Source of the DNA: Streptomyces rishiriensis
GTDB lineage: Bacteria > Actinomycetota > Actinomycetes > Streptomycetales > Streptomycetaceae
Length of the DNA: 64,000 nucleotides
NCBI RefSeq assembly: GCF_030815485.1
Contig: NZ_JAUSWV010000002.1
Coordinates: 8,184,001-8,248,000, forward strand
Direction: 5' to 3'
Positions 26,866 through 36,884 of this stretch are shown piece by piece (the first letter of the stretch is position 1; the number at the start of each line of letters is the position of its first letter). The translations under genes were made by a program, and so were the position numbers. The notes below the pieces were generated by a model. That model had not been told where the DNA came from. It did not search any database and saw nothing but the letters and a program-made list of their open reading frames with translations.

Positions 26866-27615
26866 TCAGTCCTTCAGTTCCAGTACCGCGGATATCCCCT
26901 TGCCGGGGGACGGCGAGCCGTCGAGCGCCGCGTCGTCGGCGATCCGGCCGTCGAAGAAGCTGATCACCCGGTCCGCGGTGCTCGCCATACGCGCGTCATG
27001 GGTGACCAGGAGGATCGTCTGGCCGCGCTGGTGGAACCGGGACAGCAGCCGGGTCACCTCGCGGGTGCCCTTGCTGTCCAGGCTGCCGGCCGGCTCGTCC
27101 GCGAGGAGCAGGGGCGGATGGTTCACCAGGGCCCGGGCCAGGGCCACCCGCTGCTGCTCACCGCCGGACAGCTCGCCGGGCATGCTCCGCTCCTTGCCCG
27201 TCAGGCCCAGCTCGGCCAGCAGTTCCTGCCGCTCCGCGCGGGCCCGCTTGGGGGAGACCCCGGCCAGCAGCGCGGGCAGCTCGACGTTGTCGGCGACGGA
27301 CAGGTTCGAGACCAGGTTGAAGAACTGGAAGACGACGCCGATCCGGCGCCGGCGCGCCACGGCCCACTGAGCTTCGCTGTAGTCGTCCGTGCACACGCCG
27401 TCCAGCCAGATGCTGCCGCTGTCGGGTCGCTGGAGGCCGCCGAGCAGATGCAGCAGCGTCGACTTCCCGGCGCCGGACGGGCCGGTGACGGCGACGAACT
27501 CGCCCTGCCGTACGCACAGGTCGACCCCCCGTACGGCATGGGCCGGCGCTCCTTCGCCGTGGTGGGTCTTCACGAGGTTCTCGGCCCGCAGCGCAGGAGT
27601 GGGGGTGTCCTTCAC
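26866..27615 (-). CDS. ABC transporter ATP-binding protein (MacB/LolD type)
   Basis: 249 residues. Walker A is GPSGAGKSTLLHLLGG (about 40-55), followed by the Q-loop QFFNLVSNLSVADNVELP. The signature is LSGGEQQRVALARALVNHPPLLLADEPAGSLDSK, with the switch His in VTHDARMA. All catalytic residues are present. Its ATG overlaps the padR stop codon by 4 nt, and the permease start follows at once, so padR, ATPase and permease form a tightly coupled operon. Confidence 0.95.
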   Translation of the reverse strand: MKDTPTPALRAENLVKTHHGEGAPAHAVRGVDLCVRQGEFVAVTGPSGAGKSTLLHLLGGLQRPDSGSIWLDGVCTDDYSEAQWAVARRRRIGVVFQFFNLVSNLSVADNVELPALLAGVSPKRARAERQELLAELGLTGKERSMPGELSGGEQQRVALARALVNHPPLLLADEPAGSLDSKGTREVTRLLSRFHQRGQTILLVTHDARMASTADRVISFFDGRIADDAALDGSPSPGKGISAVLELKD

Positions 27616-28127
27616 TCCGGCTCCTCCAGTTCTTCCTGGCAGCGCTCCAACCAGTCGAGGTCGGCCTGCAGATGCAGCATGGCGCCCTCGACGAGCAGCC
27701 GGGCCGTCCGGTTGTCGCGGTTCTCGCCCGTGACGAGCTTCGACAGGGTGCGCATGGTGTTCAGGTAGTGGCGTCGTTGCTTGTTGATCAGGGCGATCTG
27801 GTCGGCGAGTCCGGTCTGCGGGGCGAGCGCGAACTTCATGAAGAACTCGTCCCGCAACCGCGGTTCGTCCGAGGTCTCCTCGTACCAGACGCGCAGCGCT
27901 TCCTGCCCGGCGTCGGTGAGGTGGTAGATCTTCTTGTTGGGCCGACTCGACTGCTCGACCTCCTCGCCCTCGATCAGCCCCGTCTTCTCGAGGCGGCTCA
28001 GAGTCACGTAGATCTGGCCGATGTTCGGCTGAGGGTACGCGGCGCCCAGCAGCCGCTCAAGGTCCTGCTTGAGCTCGTAGCCGTGGGCCGGGCCGCGCGC
28101 CAGCAGGGCCAGGAGGGGCAGGCGCAC
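27612..28127 (-). CDS. PadR-family transcriptional regulator
   Basis: 171 residues. The N-terminal winged helix is RLPLLALLARGPAHGYELKQDLERLLGAAYPQPNIGQIYVTLSRLEKTGLIEGEEVEQSSRPNKKIYHLTDAGQEAL (about 2-80). It is followed by the helical Vir-like dimerisation domain ending LDWLERCQEELEEPE. PadR repressors often control an ABC exporter in their own operon and respond to its substrate. A short palindrome in the upstream promoter (28181-28195) is a candidate operator. The gene is divergent from the substrate-binding protein at 28252. Confidence 0.93.
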   Translation of the reverse strand: MRLPLLALLARGPAHGYELKQDLERLLGAAYPQPNIGQIYVTLSRLEKTGLIEGEEVEQSSRPNKKIYHLTDAGQEALRVWYEETSDEPRLRDEFFMKFALAPQTGLADQIALINKQRRHYLNTMRTLSKLVTGENRDNRTARLLVEGAMLHLQADLDWLERCQEELEEPE

Positions 28128-28180
28128 TCGTGCTGTCCTCCTCGCAGCCTCGTATTGTGGTCCAGGCCCTAGTATCGCCC

Positions 28181-28195
28181 ATACCTAACGGGTAT
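28181..28195. promoter_or_regulatory. candidate PadR operator
   Basis: ATACC-TAACG-GGTAT is a perfect 5-bp inverted repeat 54 bp upstream of padR and 57 bp upstream of the divergent substrate-binding gene. A TATACAT follows at 28193-28199 and could be a -10 element. Confidence 0.45.
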
Positions 28196-28251
28196 ACATA
28201 GCCTCTGACTCCGGGCGAGGGTGCCCGGCGCCGGTGTACTGGGAGGAACCT

Positions 28252-29520
28252 ATGCGGTGGATACGTGCCGCCGGTAGGGGCCTCCTCGTTCTCGCCGTCG
28301 TCCTGGCCGGGTACGGCGCGTCCGGCGCCCGGGCGGCCGGCGGCCCGGAGGGCCGCGGACCGCTCACCCTCGCCACCGCCGGCGACCTCACCGGCTACCT
28401 GGGTCCGCTGCTCGAGGGCTGGAACCGCGCCCATCCCGGCGAGAAGGTCACCCTCGTCGAACTGCCGGACTCGGCGGACGAGACCCGCGCCCAGATGATC
28501 ACCGATCTGCGCGGCGGCACACGCAGCCGGTTCGACGTCCTCAACATCGACGTCGCCTGGACCTCGGAGTTCGCCGCCGCCGGCTGGATCCGCCCGCTGC
28601 CGCGGGACCGCTTCCCGCTGGGCAGCTTCCTGCGGCCGGTCGTGGACACGGCGACGTACGACGGCCGGCTGTACGCCGTCCCGTACGTCACCAACGCCGG
28701 GTTGCTCCTCTACCGCAAGGACGTCCTCGCCGCGGAAGGCGTCCCACCGCCCCGCACCTGGGCCGAACTGGAACGGGCCGCGAAGACCGTCGCGCCCCGG
28801 CACGGACTCGACGGCTACGCGGGGCAGTTCCTGCCCTACGAGGGGCTCACCGTCAACGCGGCCGAGGCGGTGTACTCGGCGGGCGGCACGATCCTCGGCG
28901 ACGAGGGCGATCGCGTGACCGTCGACTCGGCCGCCCGCGAGGGCATCGGGTTCCTCGCGCGCGGCGTCCGCGACGGATGGGTGCCGAGGAAGGCCCTGAC
29001 CTACACCGAGGAGGAGTCCCGGCAGGCCTTCCAGGACGGGCACCTGCTCTTCCTGCGCAACTGGCCCTACGCCTACGTCAGCGCCTCCGCCGCGGGCTCC
29101 CCGCTCGCCGGCAGGGTCGGCGCCGTACCGCTGCCGGGACGCGACGGGCCGGGCACCAGCGTGCTCGGCGGCTCCAACCTGGCCGTCAACGCCCACGCCG
29201 AGCACGCCGACACCGCCGCGCGGCTGATCGCTCACCTCACCAGCGAGGGCGTCCAGCGTCAGGTGCTCACCCGGGGCGCGCTGCCGCCCGTACGCGCGGA
29301 TCTGTACGAGGACCCGGAACTGGTGCGCCGGTTCCCGTACCTGCCGACCCTGCGCGCGAGCGTCCTGACGGCCGCACCGCGGCCCAAGAGCCCTCGTTAC
29401 GACCAGGTCAGCATGGTGGTGCAGGCGGTCGTGCACGACGCGATGGCCGGGCGCTCGACGCCCGACGCGGCGGCGCGGCGGCTCGCCCGGGAGCTGGCGG
29501 ACATCTCCCGCCGCGGCTGA
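28252..29520 (+). CDS. extracellular substrate-binding protein, probably secreted and not lipid-anchored
   Basis: 422 residues from ATG at 28252, with GGGAGGA upstream. It is a family 1 sugar-binding protein: LTLATAGDLTGYLGPLLEGWNRAHPGEKVTLVELPDSADETRAQ, FDVLNIDVAWTSEFAAAGWIRPL, and LLLYRKDVLAAEGVPPPRTWAELERAAK. The signal peptide is basic, then LLVLAVVLAGYGASGARAAGG. The expected lipobox LAGC reads LAGY (Tyr21, codon TAC at 28312-28314, one base from TGC). An Ala-x-Ala site follows, so it may be released by signal peptidase I. No permease is adjacent; the MalFG-type permeases 4.5 kb downstream have their own binding protein. Confidence 0.9.
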   Translation: MRWIRAAGRGLLVLAVVLAGYGASGARAAGGPEGRGPLTLATAGDLTGYLGPLLEGWNRAHPGEKVTLVELPDSADETRAQMITDLRGGTRSRFDVLNIDVAWTSEFAAAGWIRPLPRDRFPLGSFLRPVVDTATYDGRLYAVPYVTNAGLLLYRKDVLAAEGVPPPRTWAELERAAKTVAPRHGLDGYAGQFLPYEGLTVNAAEAVYSAGGTILGDEGDRVTVDSAAREGIGFLARGVRDGWVPRKALTYTEEESRQAFQDGHLLFLRNWPYAYVSASAAGSPLAGRVGAVPLPGRDGPGTSVLGGSNLAVNAHAEHADTAARLIAHLTSEGVQRQVLTRGALPPVRADLYEDPELVRRFPYLPTLRASVLTAAPRPKSPRYDQVSMVVQAVVHDAMAGRSTPDAAARRLARELADISRRG

Positions 29521-29647
29521 CTCCGCCCGATCGGCACGACCTCGCCTACTTACGTGTTAGGTAACGTCGGCGTATCAACCGAGGTCGATTTTTCATAGTA
29601 AGTCCATGTTCGCCTCCCCTGCCTGTCAGATGACTGCTGCCTGTTCG

Positions 29648-29678
29648 TTGACACCTCCGTGAAACGCCTACATAACAT
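29648..29678 (+). promoter_or_regulatory. housekeeping-type promoter of the GH13/ABC operon
   Basis: TTGACA at 29648-29653 is followed after 17-19 bp by CATAAC/TAACAT (29671-29678). This would place the transcript start near 29685, downstream of the ATG at 29681, which argues for the GTG start at 29717. A TTAC-N7-GTAA repeat lies farther upstream near 29550. Confidence 0.5.
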
Positions 29679-29716
29679 GCATGCATAACAGTCAGCCCGC
29701 ACAGACAGGCCAACGG

Positions 29717-31375
<1,659 letters not shown>

Positions 31376-31427
31376 GCACACTCCACGCCCCTCCCGTCAG
31401 ATCCCCTTCTCCGAACGGACATCAACG

Positions 31428-32756
31428 ATGATGCGACGACGTACCCCCCTGCTCACCGGCTGCACCGCCCTCGTCCTGGCACTCGGCACGACCGCCTGCG
31501 GAGGAGGCGGGCCCGTCTCCGCGGGCGGCGGCGACAAGGCGCTGGGCGGCCAGACGGTCACCGTGGCCGGTGTCTGGTCCGGCGCCGAACAGAAGAACTT
31601 CCAGAAGGTGCTGGACGCGTTCACCGAGAAGACCGGCGCCAAGACCCAGTTCGTCTCCACCGGCGACAACGTCTCCACCGTCGTCGGCAGCAAGATCGAG
31701 GGCGGCAACGCCCCCGACGTGGTGATGGTCCCGCAGGTCGGAGTGCTCCAGCAGTTCGCCGGGAACGGCTGGCTCAAGCCCCTGTCGTCGGCCGCCCAGA
31801 AGTCCGTCGTCGCCGACTACGCGACCGTCTGGAAGGACTACGGCAGCGTCAAGGGCACCCTGTACGGCCTCTACTTCAAGGCCGCCCACAAGTCGACCGT
31901 CTGGTACAGCCCCGCGGCCCTCGAGCAGGCCGGCGTACAGCCGCCGAAGACGTACGACGAGATGCTGAAGGCCGGGCGGACCGTCTCCGACTCGGGCCTC
32001 GCCGCCTTCTCCGTGGCGGGCCAGGACGGCTGGACGCTCACCGACTGGTTCGAGAACGTCTATCTCTCCCAGGCCGGACCCGAGAAGTACGACGCCCTGG
32101 CCGCCCACGAACTGAAGTGGACCGACCGGAGCGTGGTCGACGCCCTCACCACACTCGGCAGGCTCTTCCAGGACAAGCAGCTCCTCGCGGGCGGCCGGAA
32201 GGGCGCCCTCAACACCGACTTCCCGGGCTCCGTCGAGAAGGTCTTCGGGCCCGAGCCCGAGGCGGGCATGGTCTACGAGGGCGACTTCGTCGCGGGCGTC
32301 GCCAAGGACCAGTTCGGCCGCAAGATCGGCGAGGACGCCGACTTCTTCGCGTTCCCGCCCGTCGGCTCCGGCGAGGCGCCGGTGGTCAGCGGCGGCGACG
32401 CGGCCGTCGTCCTCAAGGACGGCAAGAACACCGAGGCCGGCATGGCGCTCCTGGAGTACCTGGCCACCCCGGAGGCCGCAGCCGTATGGGCCGGGACGGG
32501 CGGTTTCCTCTCCCCGAACAAGAAGCTCGACCTCGCCTCCTACGGCGACGACGTCACCCGCACCACCGCCAAGTCGCTCATCGCCGCCGGGGACTCCGTC
32601 CGCTTCGACATGTCCGACCAGGCCCCGGCCGCGTTCGGCGGGACGAAGGGCGCCGGCGAGTGGAAGATCCTCCAGGACTTCCTGCGCGACCCGTCCGACC
32701 CGAAGGCCACCGCGGCCGAGCTGGAAACCGCCGCGGCCAAGGCCTACAAGGGCTGA
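31428..32756 (+). CDS. sugar ABC transporter substrate-binding lipoprotein
   Basis: 442 residues from tandem ATG codons at 31428. The signal peptide ends LALGTTACGGG, with Cys24 as the probable lipidated residue. The mature part is an extracellular solute-binding fold: TVAGVWSGAEQKNFQKVLDAFTEKTGAKTQFVSTGDNVSTVVGSKIEGGNAPDVVMVPQ, and a hinge near KSTVWYSPAALEQAGVQPPKTYDEM. It resembles alpha-glucoside (AglE-type) binding proteins. It lies 52 bp after the glucosidase and 5 bp before the first permease gene. Confidence 0.94.
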   Translation: MMRRRTPLLTGCTALVLALGTTACGGGGPVSAGGGDKALGGQTVTVAGVWSGAEQKNFQKVLDAFTEKTGAKTQFVSTGDNVSTVVGSKIEGGNAPDVVMVPQVGVLQQFAGNGWLKPLSSAAQKSVVADYATVWKDYGSVKGTLYGLYFKAAHKSTVWYSPAALEQAGVQPPKTYDEMLKAGRTVSDSGLAAFSVAGQDGWTLTDWFENVYLSQAGPEKYDALAAHELKWTDRSVVDALTTLGRLFQDKQLLAGGRKGALNTDFPGSVEKVFGPEPEAGMVYEGDFVAGVAKDQFGRKIGEDADFFAFPPVGSGEAPVVSGGDAAVVLKDGKNTEAGMALLEYLATPEAAAVWAGTGGFLSPNKKLDLASYGDDVTRTTAKSLIAAGDSVRFDMSDQAPAAFGGTKGAGEWKILQDFLRDPSDPKATAAELETAAAKAYKG

Positions 32757-32761
32757 CGGCG

Positions 32762-34120
32762 ATGACCGCCACGCTGACGCGGACGACCGCACCACCCGCC
32801 GCCGCGACCGTCGCCCGCAAGCGGCGGGCCCGGCGGCGGGGCAGGACCGTCGCCCTGCTCTTCGTCCTCCCCGCGCTGCTCCTGCTCGGCGCCCTCGTCG
32901 TCTACCCCGTGCTGTTCTCGGTCGGCCGCAGCTTCTTCGACGCCTCCGGCACCCGGTTCGTGGGCGGCGACAACTACACCGAGATGTTCCGCGACCCGGC
33001 CACCCTCAAAGCCGTACGCAACACCGCCGTCTGGGTGGTCGTGGCGCCGACCCTGCTGACCGGCCTGGGCCTGATCCTGGCCGTGCTCGTCGAGAAGGTC
33101 CGCTGGGCCACGGCCTTCAAACTGCTGCTCTTCATGCCCATGGCCGTCTCCTTCCTGGCCGCGGGCATCATCTTCCGGCTCGCCTACGACGAGGACCCCG
33201 ACAAGGGCGTCCTGAACGCGGCGGCCGTCGGCGTCCACGACGCCTTCCAGGACACCGCCGGCTATCCGACCGCCCGCGCCCGTGAGGGCGAGGGCCTGAC
33301 CCAGGGCGCCGACGGCTCGTACCGCACGGGCACGACCGTGTCGCCCGGCGACACGGTCGCTCTGGGCCTGGTCGGCGTGGCGCCCGGGGAACTCCCGGCA
33401 GACGCGGAACCGGCCGCCACGGCGGCCGCCCGTCCAGCGGGCTCCGATGAACTGCGGGGCGTCGTCTACCTGGACTTCACCCCCGGCGGAGGAGGCAAGC
33501 GGGGGGCGGTGGACCGCCAGGAGAGCGGGCTGCCGAAGGTGGAGGTCGAGGCGGTGCGCGAGGGGAGGACCGTCGCGAGCACCACCACCTCGGCCGACGG
33601 CTCCTTCCGTTTCCCCGGCCTGGAGGCCGGCTCGTACACCGTCGCCCTCCCCGCCTCTAACTTCGCCCAGCCCTACGACGGCGTCTCCTGGCTCGGGCCT
33701 GCACTGGTCACCCCGGCGATCATCGGCGCCTACCTGTGGATCTGGACCGGCTTCGCGATGGTGCTGATCGGGGCGGGCCTGTCCACCCTGCCGCGCGACA
33801 CGCTCGAGGCGGCCCGGATGGACGGCGCCAACGAATGGCAGGTGTTCCGCCGGATCACCGTGCCGCTGCTGGCGCCCGTGCTGACGGTGGTCTTCGTGAC
33901 GCTCGTCATCAACGTGATGAAGGTGTTCGACCTCGTCTACATCATCGCGCCCGGCCCGGTGCAGGAGGACGCCACCGTGCTGGCCACCCAGATGTGGCTG
34001 GTGTCCTTCGGCGGCGGCAACGACCAGGGGCTGGGCAGTGCCCTCGGCGTGCTGCTCCTGCTGCTGGTGATCCCCGCCATGGTCTTCAACGTCCGTCGTT
34101 TCCGAGGGAGTCAGCGATGA
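32762..34120 (+). CDS. sugar ABC permease (MalF-like) with an inserted beta-sandwich domain
   Basis: 452 residues, about 150 more than a usual MalF-type actinobacterial permease. Helix 1 is TVALLFVLPALLLLGALVVYPVLF (about 29-52). Between transmembrane segments, residues about 144-308 form a long external loop that contains GVVYLDFTPGGGGKRGAVD, LPKVEVEAVREGRTVAS, and a DGSFRFPGLEAGSYTVALP motif. This is the pattern of SpaA/carboxypeptidase-regulatory-like domains. The EAA loop EAARMDGANEWQVFRRITVP follows at about 349-368. E. coli MalF also has a periplasmic P2 loop that contacts the binding protein. Its stop overlaps the next start as ATGA. Confidence 0.93.
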   Translation: MTATLTRTTAPPAAATVARKRRARRRGRTVALLFVLPALLLLGALVVYPVLFSVGRSFFDASGTRFVGGDNYTEMFRDPATLKAVRNTAVWVVVAPTLLTGLGLILAVLVEKVRWATAFKLLLFMPMAVSFLAAGIIFRLAYDEDPDKGVLNAAAVGVHDAFQDTAGYPTARAREGEGLTQGADGSYRTGTTVSPGDTVALGLVGVAPGELPADAEPAATAAARPAGSDELRGVVYLDFTPGGGGKRGAVDRQESGLPKVEVEAVREGRTVASTTTSADGSFRFPGLEAGSYTVALPASNFAQPYDGVSWLGPALVTPAIIGAYLWIWTGFAMVLIGAGLSTLPRDTLEAARMDGANEWQVFRRITVPLLAPVLTVVFVTLVINVMKVFDLVYIIAPGPVQEDATVLATQMWLVSFGGGNDQGLGSALGVLLLLLVIPAMVFNVRRFRGSQR

Positions 34121-34962
34121 ACCTCAGTGCGCTCCGGCGCGGGCTCGGCAGCAGCCTGGTGCAGGCCGTCCTGGTGGTCATCGGACTGCTCTGGCTCACC
34201 CCGCTGGCCGGACTGCTCGTGTCGTCCCTGCGGTCGGCGCAGGACACGGCCAAGGGCGGCTGGTGGACGGCGATCACCAGCCCGGGGCAGCTGTCGTTCG
34301 ACAACTACACGTCGCTGCTCGGCAACGCCGGGATGACGCAGGCGTTCTGGAACACGGTGCTGATCTCGGTGCCGACGACGTTCCTGGTGGTGGCGATCGC
34401 CGCACTGGCGGGCTACGCCTTCGCCTGGCTGGAATTCCCCGGCCGTGACGCGCTCTTCCTGCTCGTCGTCGCGCTCCTGGTGGTGCCGGTACAGATCGGC
34501 CTGCTGCCCGTGGCCAAACTCTTCGGCCAACTGGGGCTGTTCGGCACGATTCCCGGCGTCGTCCTCTTCCACGTCTCCTACGGCCTGCCGTTCGCGATCT
34601 TCCTGCTGCGGAACTACTTCGCCGAGATACCGCGGGAGATGCTGGAGGCGGCCCGCATGGACGGGGGCAACGAGTGGCGCATCTTCACCCGGCTGGTGCT
34701 GCCGGTGGGACGGCCCGCCCTGGCGAGCCTGGCCATCTTCCAGTTCCTGTGGGTGTGGAACGACATGCTGGTGGCGCTGCTGTTCGCCGACAGCTCGTCG
34801 CAGCCTCTGACCGTCGAACTTCAGTCGCAGATACGGCAGTTCGGCAGCAACATCGACGTGCTCGCGCCGGGTGCCTTCCTGTCCCTGATCGTGCCGGTGG
34901 CCGTGTTCTTCGCCTTCCAGCGGCACTTCGTGCAGGGGGTCATGGCCGGGTCCGTGAAGTAG
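34117..34962 (+). CDS. sugar ABC permease (MalG-like)
   Basis: 281 residues, six helices, starting LVQAVLVVIGLLWLTPLAGLLVSSL. The EAA motif is EAARMDGGNEWRIFTRLVLP, the docking site for the ATPase. The C-terminus ends VQGVMAGSVK, as is usual for MalG-type proteins. The ATG overlaps the preceding stop, which implies translational coupling. No ATPase gene follows, so a shared MsiK-type ATPase encoded elsewhere probably powers this importer, as is normal in streptomycetes. Confidence 0.95.
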   Translation: MNLSALRRGLGSSLVQAVLVVIGLLWLTPLAGLLVSSLRSAQDTAKGGWWTAITSPGQLSFDNYTSLLGNAGMTQAFWNTVLISVPTTFLVVAIAALAGYAFAWLEFPGRDALFLLVVALLVVPVQIGLLPVAKLFGQLGLFGTIPGVVLFHVSYGLPFAIFLLRNYFAEIPREMLEAARMDGGNEWRIFTRLVLPVGRPALASLAIFQFLWVWNDMLVALLFADSSSQPLTVELQSQIRQFGSNIDVLAPGAFLSLIVPVAVFFAFQRHFVQGVMAGSVK

Positions 34963-34992
34963 GTCCCGGTCACCACCTGCTGGCGCCGACCG

Positions 34993-35034
34993 TACGGGGG
35001 ACTCGTCGCATCGCACGCGGAGACGTCCCCCGTA
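34993..35034 (+). terminator. terminator of the GH13/ABC operon
   Basis: TACGGGGGAC (34993-35002) is perfectly complementary to GTCCCCCGTA (35025-35034) across a 22-nt loop, 31 nt after the permease stop. Confidence 0.6.
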
Positions 35035-35124
35035 ACGGCGCCGCCCACCGGCGGACTCGTGCCGTGAGTGATGTGTCGACGGCTCGGTGACATGAGGTCG
35101 GCGGGAAGGGGCACACGCGGTGGA

Positions 35125-35619
35125 ATGCAGGGAAACCAGACGTATGCGATGAGCGACGCGCACGGCCGGCCCGGATCGCAGGAAGTCGCCCCGCCACGGC
35201 GGGCCGAGGGAAGGCACCGGCGCACCGGACGACGGTGGGGACGGTGGCACCGCAGGCTGCTGGCCTACCGCGACGTCGAGTTGCTGCCGTCCTCTTCCTT
35301 GGAGGGCCGCGCGGGCGAGGAGTGTCTGCTCCTCGTGCACATCCGCAAGGTGATCGGGCGGGTCACCTACCGAGCGTGCGACGAGTGTGCCGAGGGCGTG
35401 ATCACCGACGTTGTCCTGGACGAACCGTTCCGGAGCTGCGGGTTGGGCACCAGAGCGCTGTCGCACCTGCGTTCCCGGCACCCCGACGTCACCTGGCGCA
35501 CCACCCTCGACACCCGCCTCACCCGGGATCTGCTGCGCCGGATGCGCATCCCCCGGGCGGTCGCGGGAGGGAACTGCTCCCACGGCCGGCCCGACGGCAT
35601 CGCCGCCGCCGGTATGTGA
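35125..35619 (+). CDS. GNAT-like conserved protein
   Basis: 164 residues from ATG at 35125; ATG codons at 35068 and 35149 are alternatives and none has a clear ribosome site. Residues about 58-125 resemble acetyltransferase motif A: CLLLVHIRKVIGRVTYRACDECAEGVITDVVLDEPFRSCGLGTRALSHL. The acetyl-CoA loop RSCGLGTRA is only a partial match to the Q/RxxGxG/A rule. The tail is rich in Arg (TRLTRDLLRRMRIPRA). Streptomycetes carry such proteins; activity is unproven. Confidence 0.7.
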   Translation: MQGNQTYAMSDAHGRPGSQEVAPPRRAEGRHRRTGRRWGRWHRRLLAYRDVELLPSSSLEGRAGEECLLLVHIRKVIGRVTYRACDECAEGVITDVVLDEPFRSCGLGTRALSHLRSRHPDVTWRTTLDTRLTRDLLRRMRIPRAVAGGNCSHGRPDGIAAAGM

Positions 35620-35765
35620 GCGGTCGCCGACGGACCCGCCTCACCGCGCAGTCGTACAGGTGTTTGGCCGTGGGCCGTTGGGCAACCCGCACAGAGAGCC
35701 TGCGTCGCGGCGAGGACAGCGCCGAAGGAACCAGGCCGAGACGGAGCCCGAGGGGGTCGGTCGTC

Positions 35766-36152
35766 ATGACCGTCGCGACACAGCAGGGCGGCGGGGGCGG
35801 TTCCAGCGGCCTCTACGACGTTCTGGAACTGATTCTCGACCGCGGGCTGGTGATCGACGCCTTCGTGCGCGTCTCCGTCGTCGGCATCGAAATCCTCAAG
35901 ATCGACATACGGATCGTCGTCGCCAGCGTCGACACCTACCTGCGCTTCGCCGAGGCGTGCAACCGTCTCGACCTGGAGTCGGGCCCGCGTAAACCGGCCG
36001 GACTCATGGAACTCACGGAGAAGATCACCGAGTCCGGCGCCCGCGGCAAGACCAAGGGGGCGTTGTCCGGGGCCGCGGAAACGATCTTCAGTGCCTATCA
36101 GCAGGCCCGGGACGAGGGCCGGCGGCGTCGGGGCACACCGCCCGCACGCTGA
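35766..36152 (+). CDS. gas vesicle structural protein GvpJ/GvpA-like
   Basis: 128 residues from ATG at 35766, with GAGGGGG upstream. Residues 18-74 are the gas-vesicle core fold (GLYDVLELILDRGLVIDAFVRVSVVGIEILKIDIRIVVASVDTYLRFAEACNRLDL). A basic, Lys- and Arg-rich tail ends RRRRGTPPAR, as in GvpJ or GvpM rather than the major shell protein GvpA. Gas vesicle genes normally come in clusters of eight or more. Here no GvpF, G, K, L, N or O is present, only a GvpU-like gene 1.7 kb away. It is an orphan whose role is unclear. Confidence 0.9.
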   Translation: MTVATQQGGGGGSSGLYDVLELILDRGLVIDAFVRVSVVGIEILKIDIRIVVASVDTYLRFAEACNRLDLESGPRKPAGLMELTEKITESGARGKTKGALSGAAETIFSAYQQARDEGRRRRGTPPAR

Positions 36153-36361
36153 AGCGGTGCCCAGAGACCCTGTCACGACGTCGGCTTCCCGACGCAGTGC
36201 CCGATGGCCCGCCCGCCCGGCCGAACAGGGCAGCCCAGAAATCACTACGCCCGCGCTCGCCCGGTCCGATACGGTCGCGAGGTCGTTTTCGCTGCCGGCG
36301 GCCATGACGTTCGCGTGCGGCCGTGCTGCCGGTTCCCCAGGCCGAGAGCAGGTTCCCGTCC

Positions 36362-36742
36362 ATGGCGTGTCGTATCAGTGAGCTCGTGCTCGGTTGTCGC
36401 GATCCGGAGGCCCTGGCACGCTTCTGGTGCGCGGTCCTGGACTTCGTCGTGCTCGGTCGCGAGGACGACGGCTCCATGGAGATCGGCCCGCGCGAAGGGT
36501 TCGGCGGTCCGCAGCCGACGATCTTCCTCAGCCGCAGGGACGAGCCCGAGAAGGGGGCGACCCGGCTGCACATCGACGTCAGCGCCACCGACCGCGACCA
36601 GGACGCCGAGCTCGGACGACTTCTCGAGCTCGGTGCCCGTCCGGCCGACGTCGGCCAGACGGGGAACGAGTCGTGGCACGTCCTGGCCGACCCCGAAGGC
36701 AACGAGTTCTGTCTGCTCAAGGCCCGGATCAAGACACTCTGA
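36362..36742 (+). CDS. VOC-family (glyoxalase/bleomycin-resistance-like) protein
   Basis: 126 residues from ATG at 36362. The single beta-alpha-beta-beta-beta repeat pair shows as RISELVLGCRDPEALARFWCAVLDFVVLGREDDGSMEIG (N half) and TRLHIDVSATDRDQDAELGRLLELGARPADVGQTGNESWHVLADPEGNEFCLLKAR (C half). The DPEGNEFCL end is typical. The group includes dioxygenases, isomerases and antibiotic-binding proteins, often of unknown substrate. It sits between the GvpJ-like gene and the sigma factor gene on the same strand. Confidence 0.9.
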   Translation: MACRISELVLGCRDPEALARFWCAVLDFVVLGREDDGSMEIGPREGFGGPQPTIFLSRRDEPEKGATRLHIDVSATDRDQDAELGRLLELGARPADVGQTGNESWHVLADPEGNEFCLLKARIKTL

Positions 36743-36884
36743 CGCAGCAGGCGAGGTTCTCCGGCGGACGGTTCGCCGACCGGGAAGAATCCGAACACCG
36801 GCAGGTGCATGCTCTGAGGATGGCGGGGTAGACGCGGCCACATCAGCTCGTACGCAGGGCACCGGCAGGGTGGGGAGATCACAG

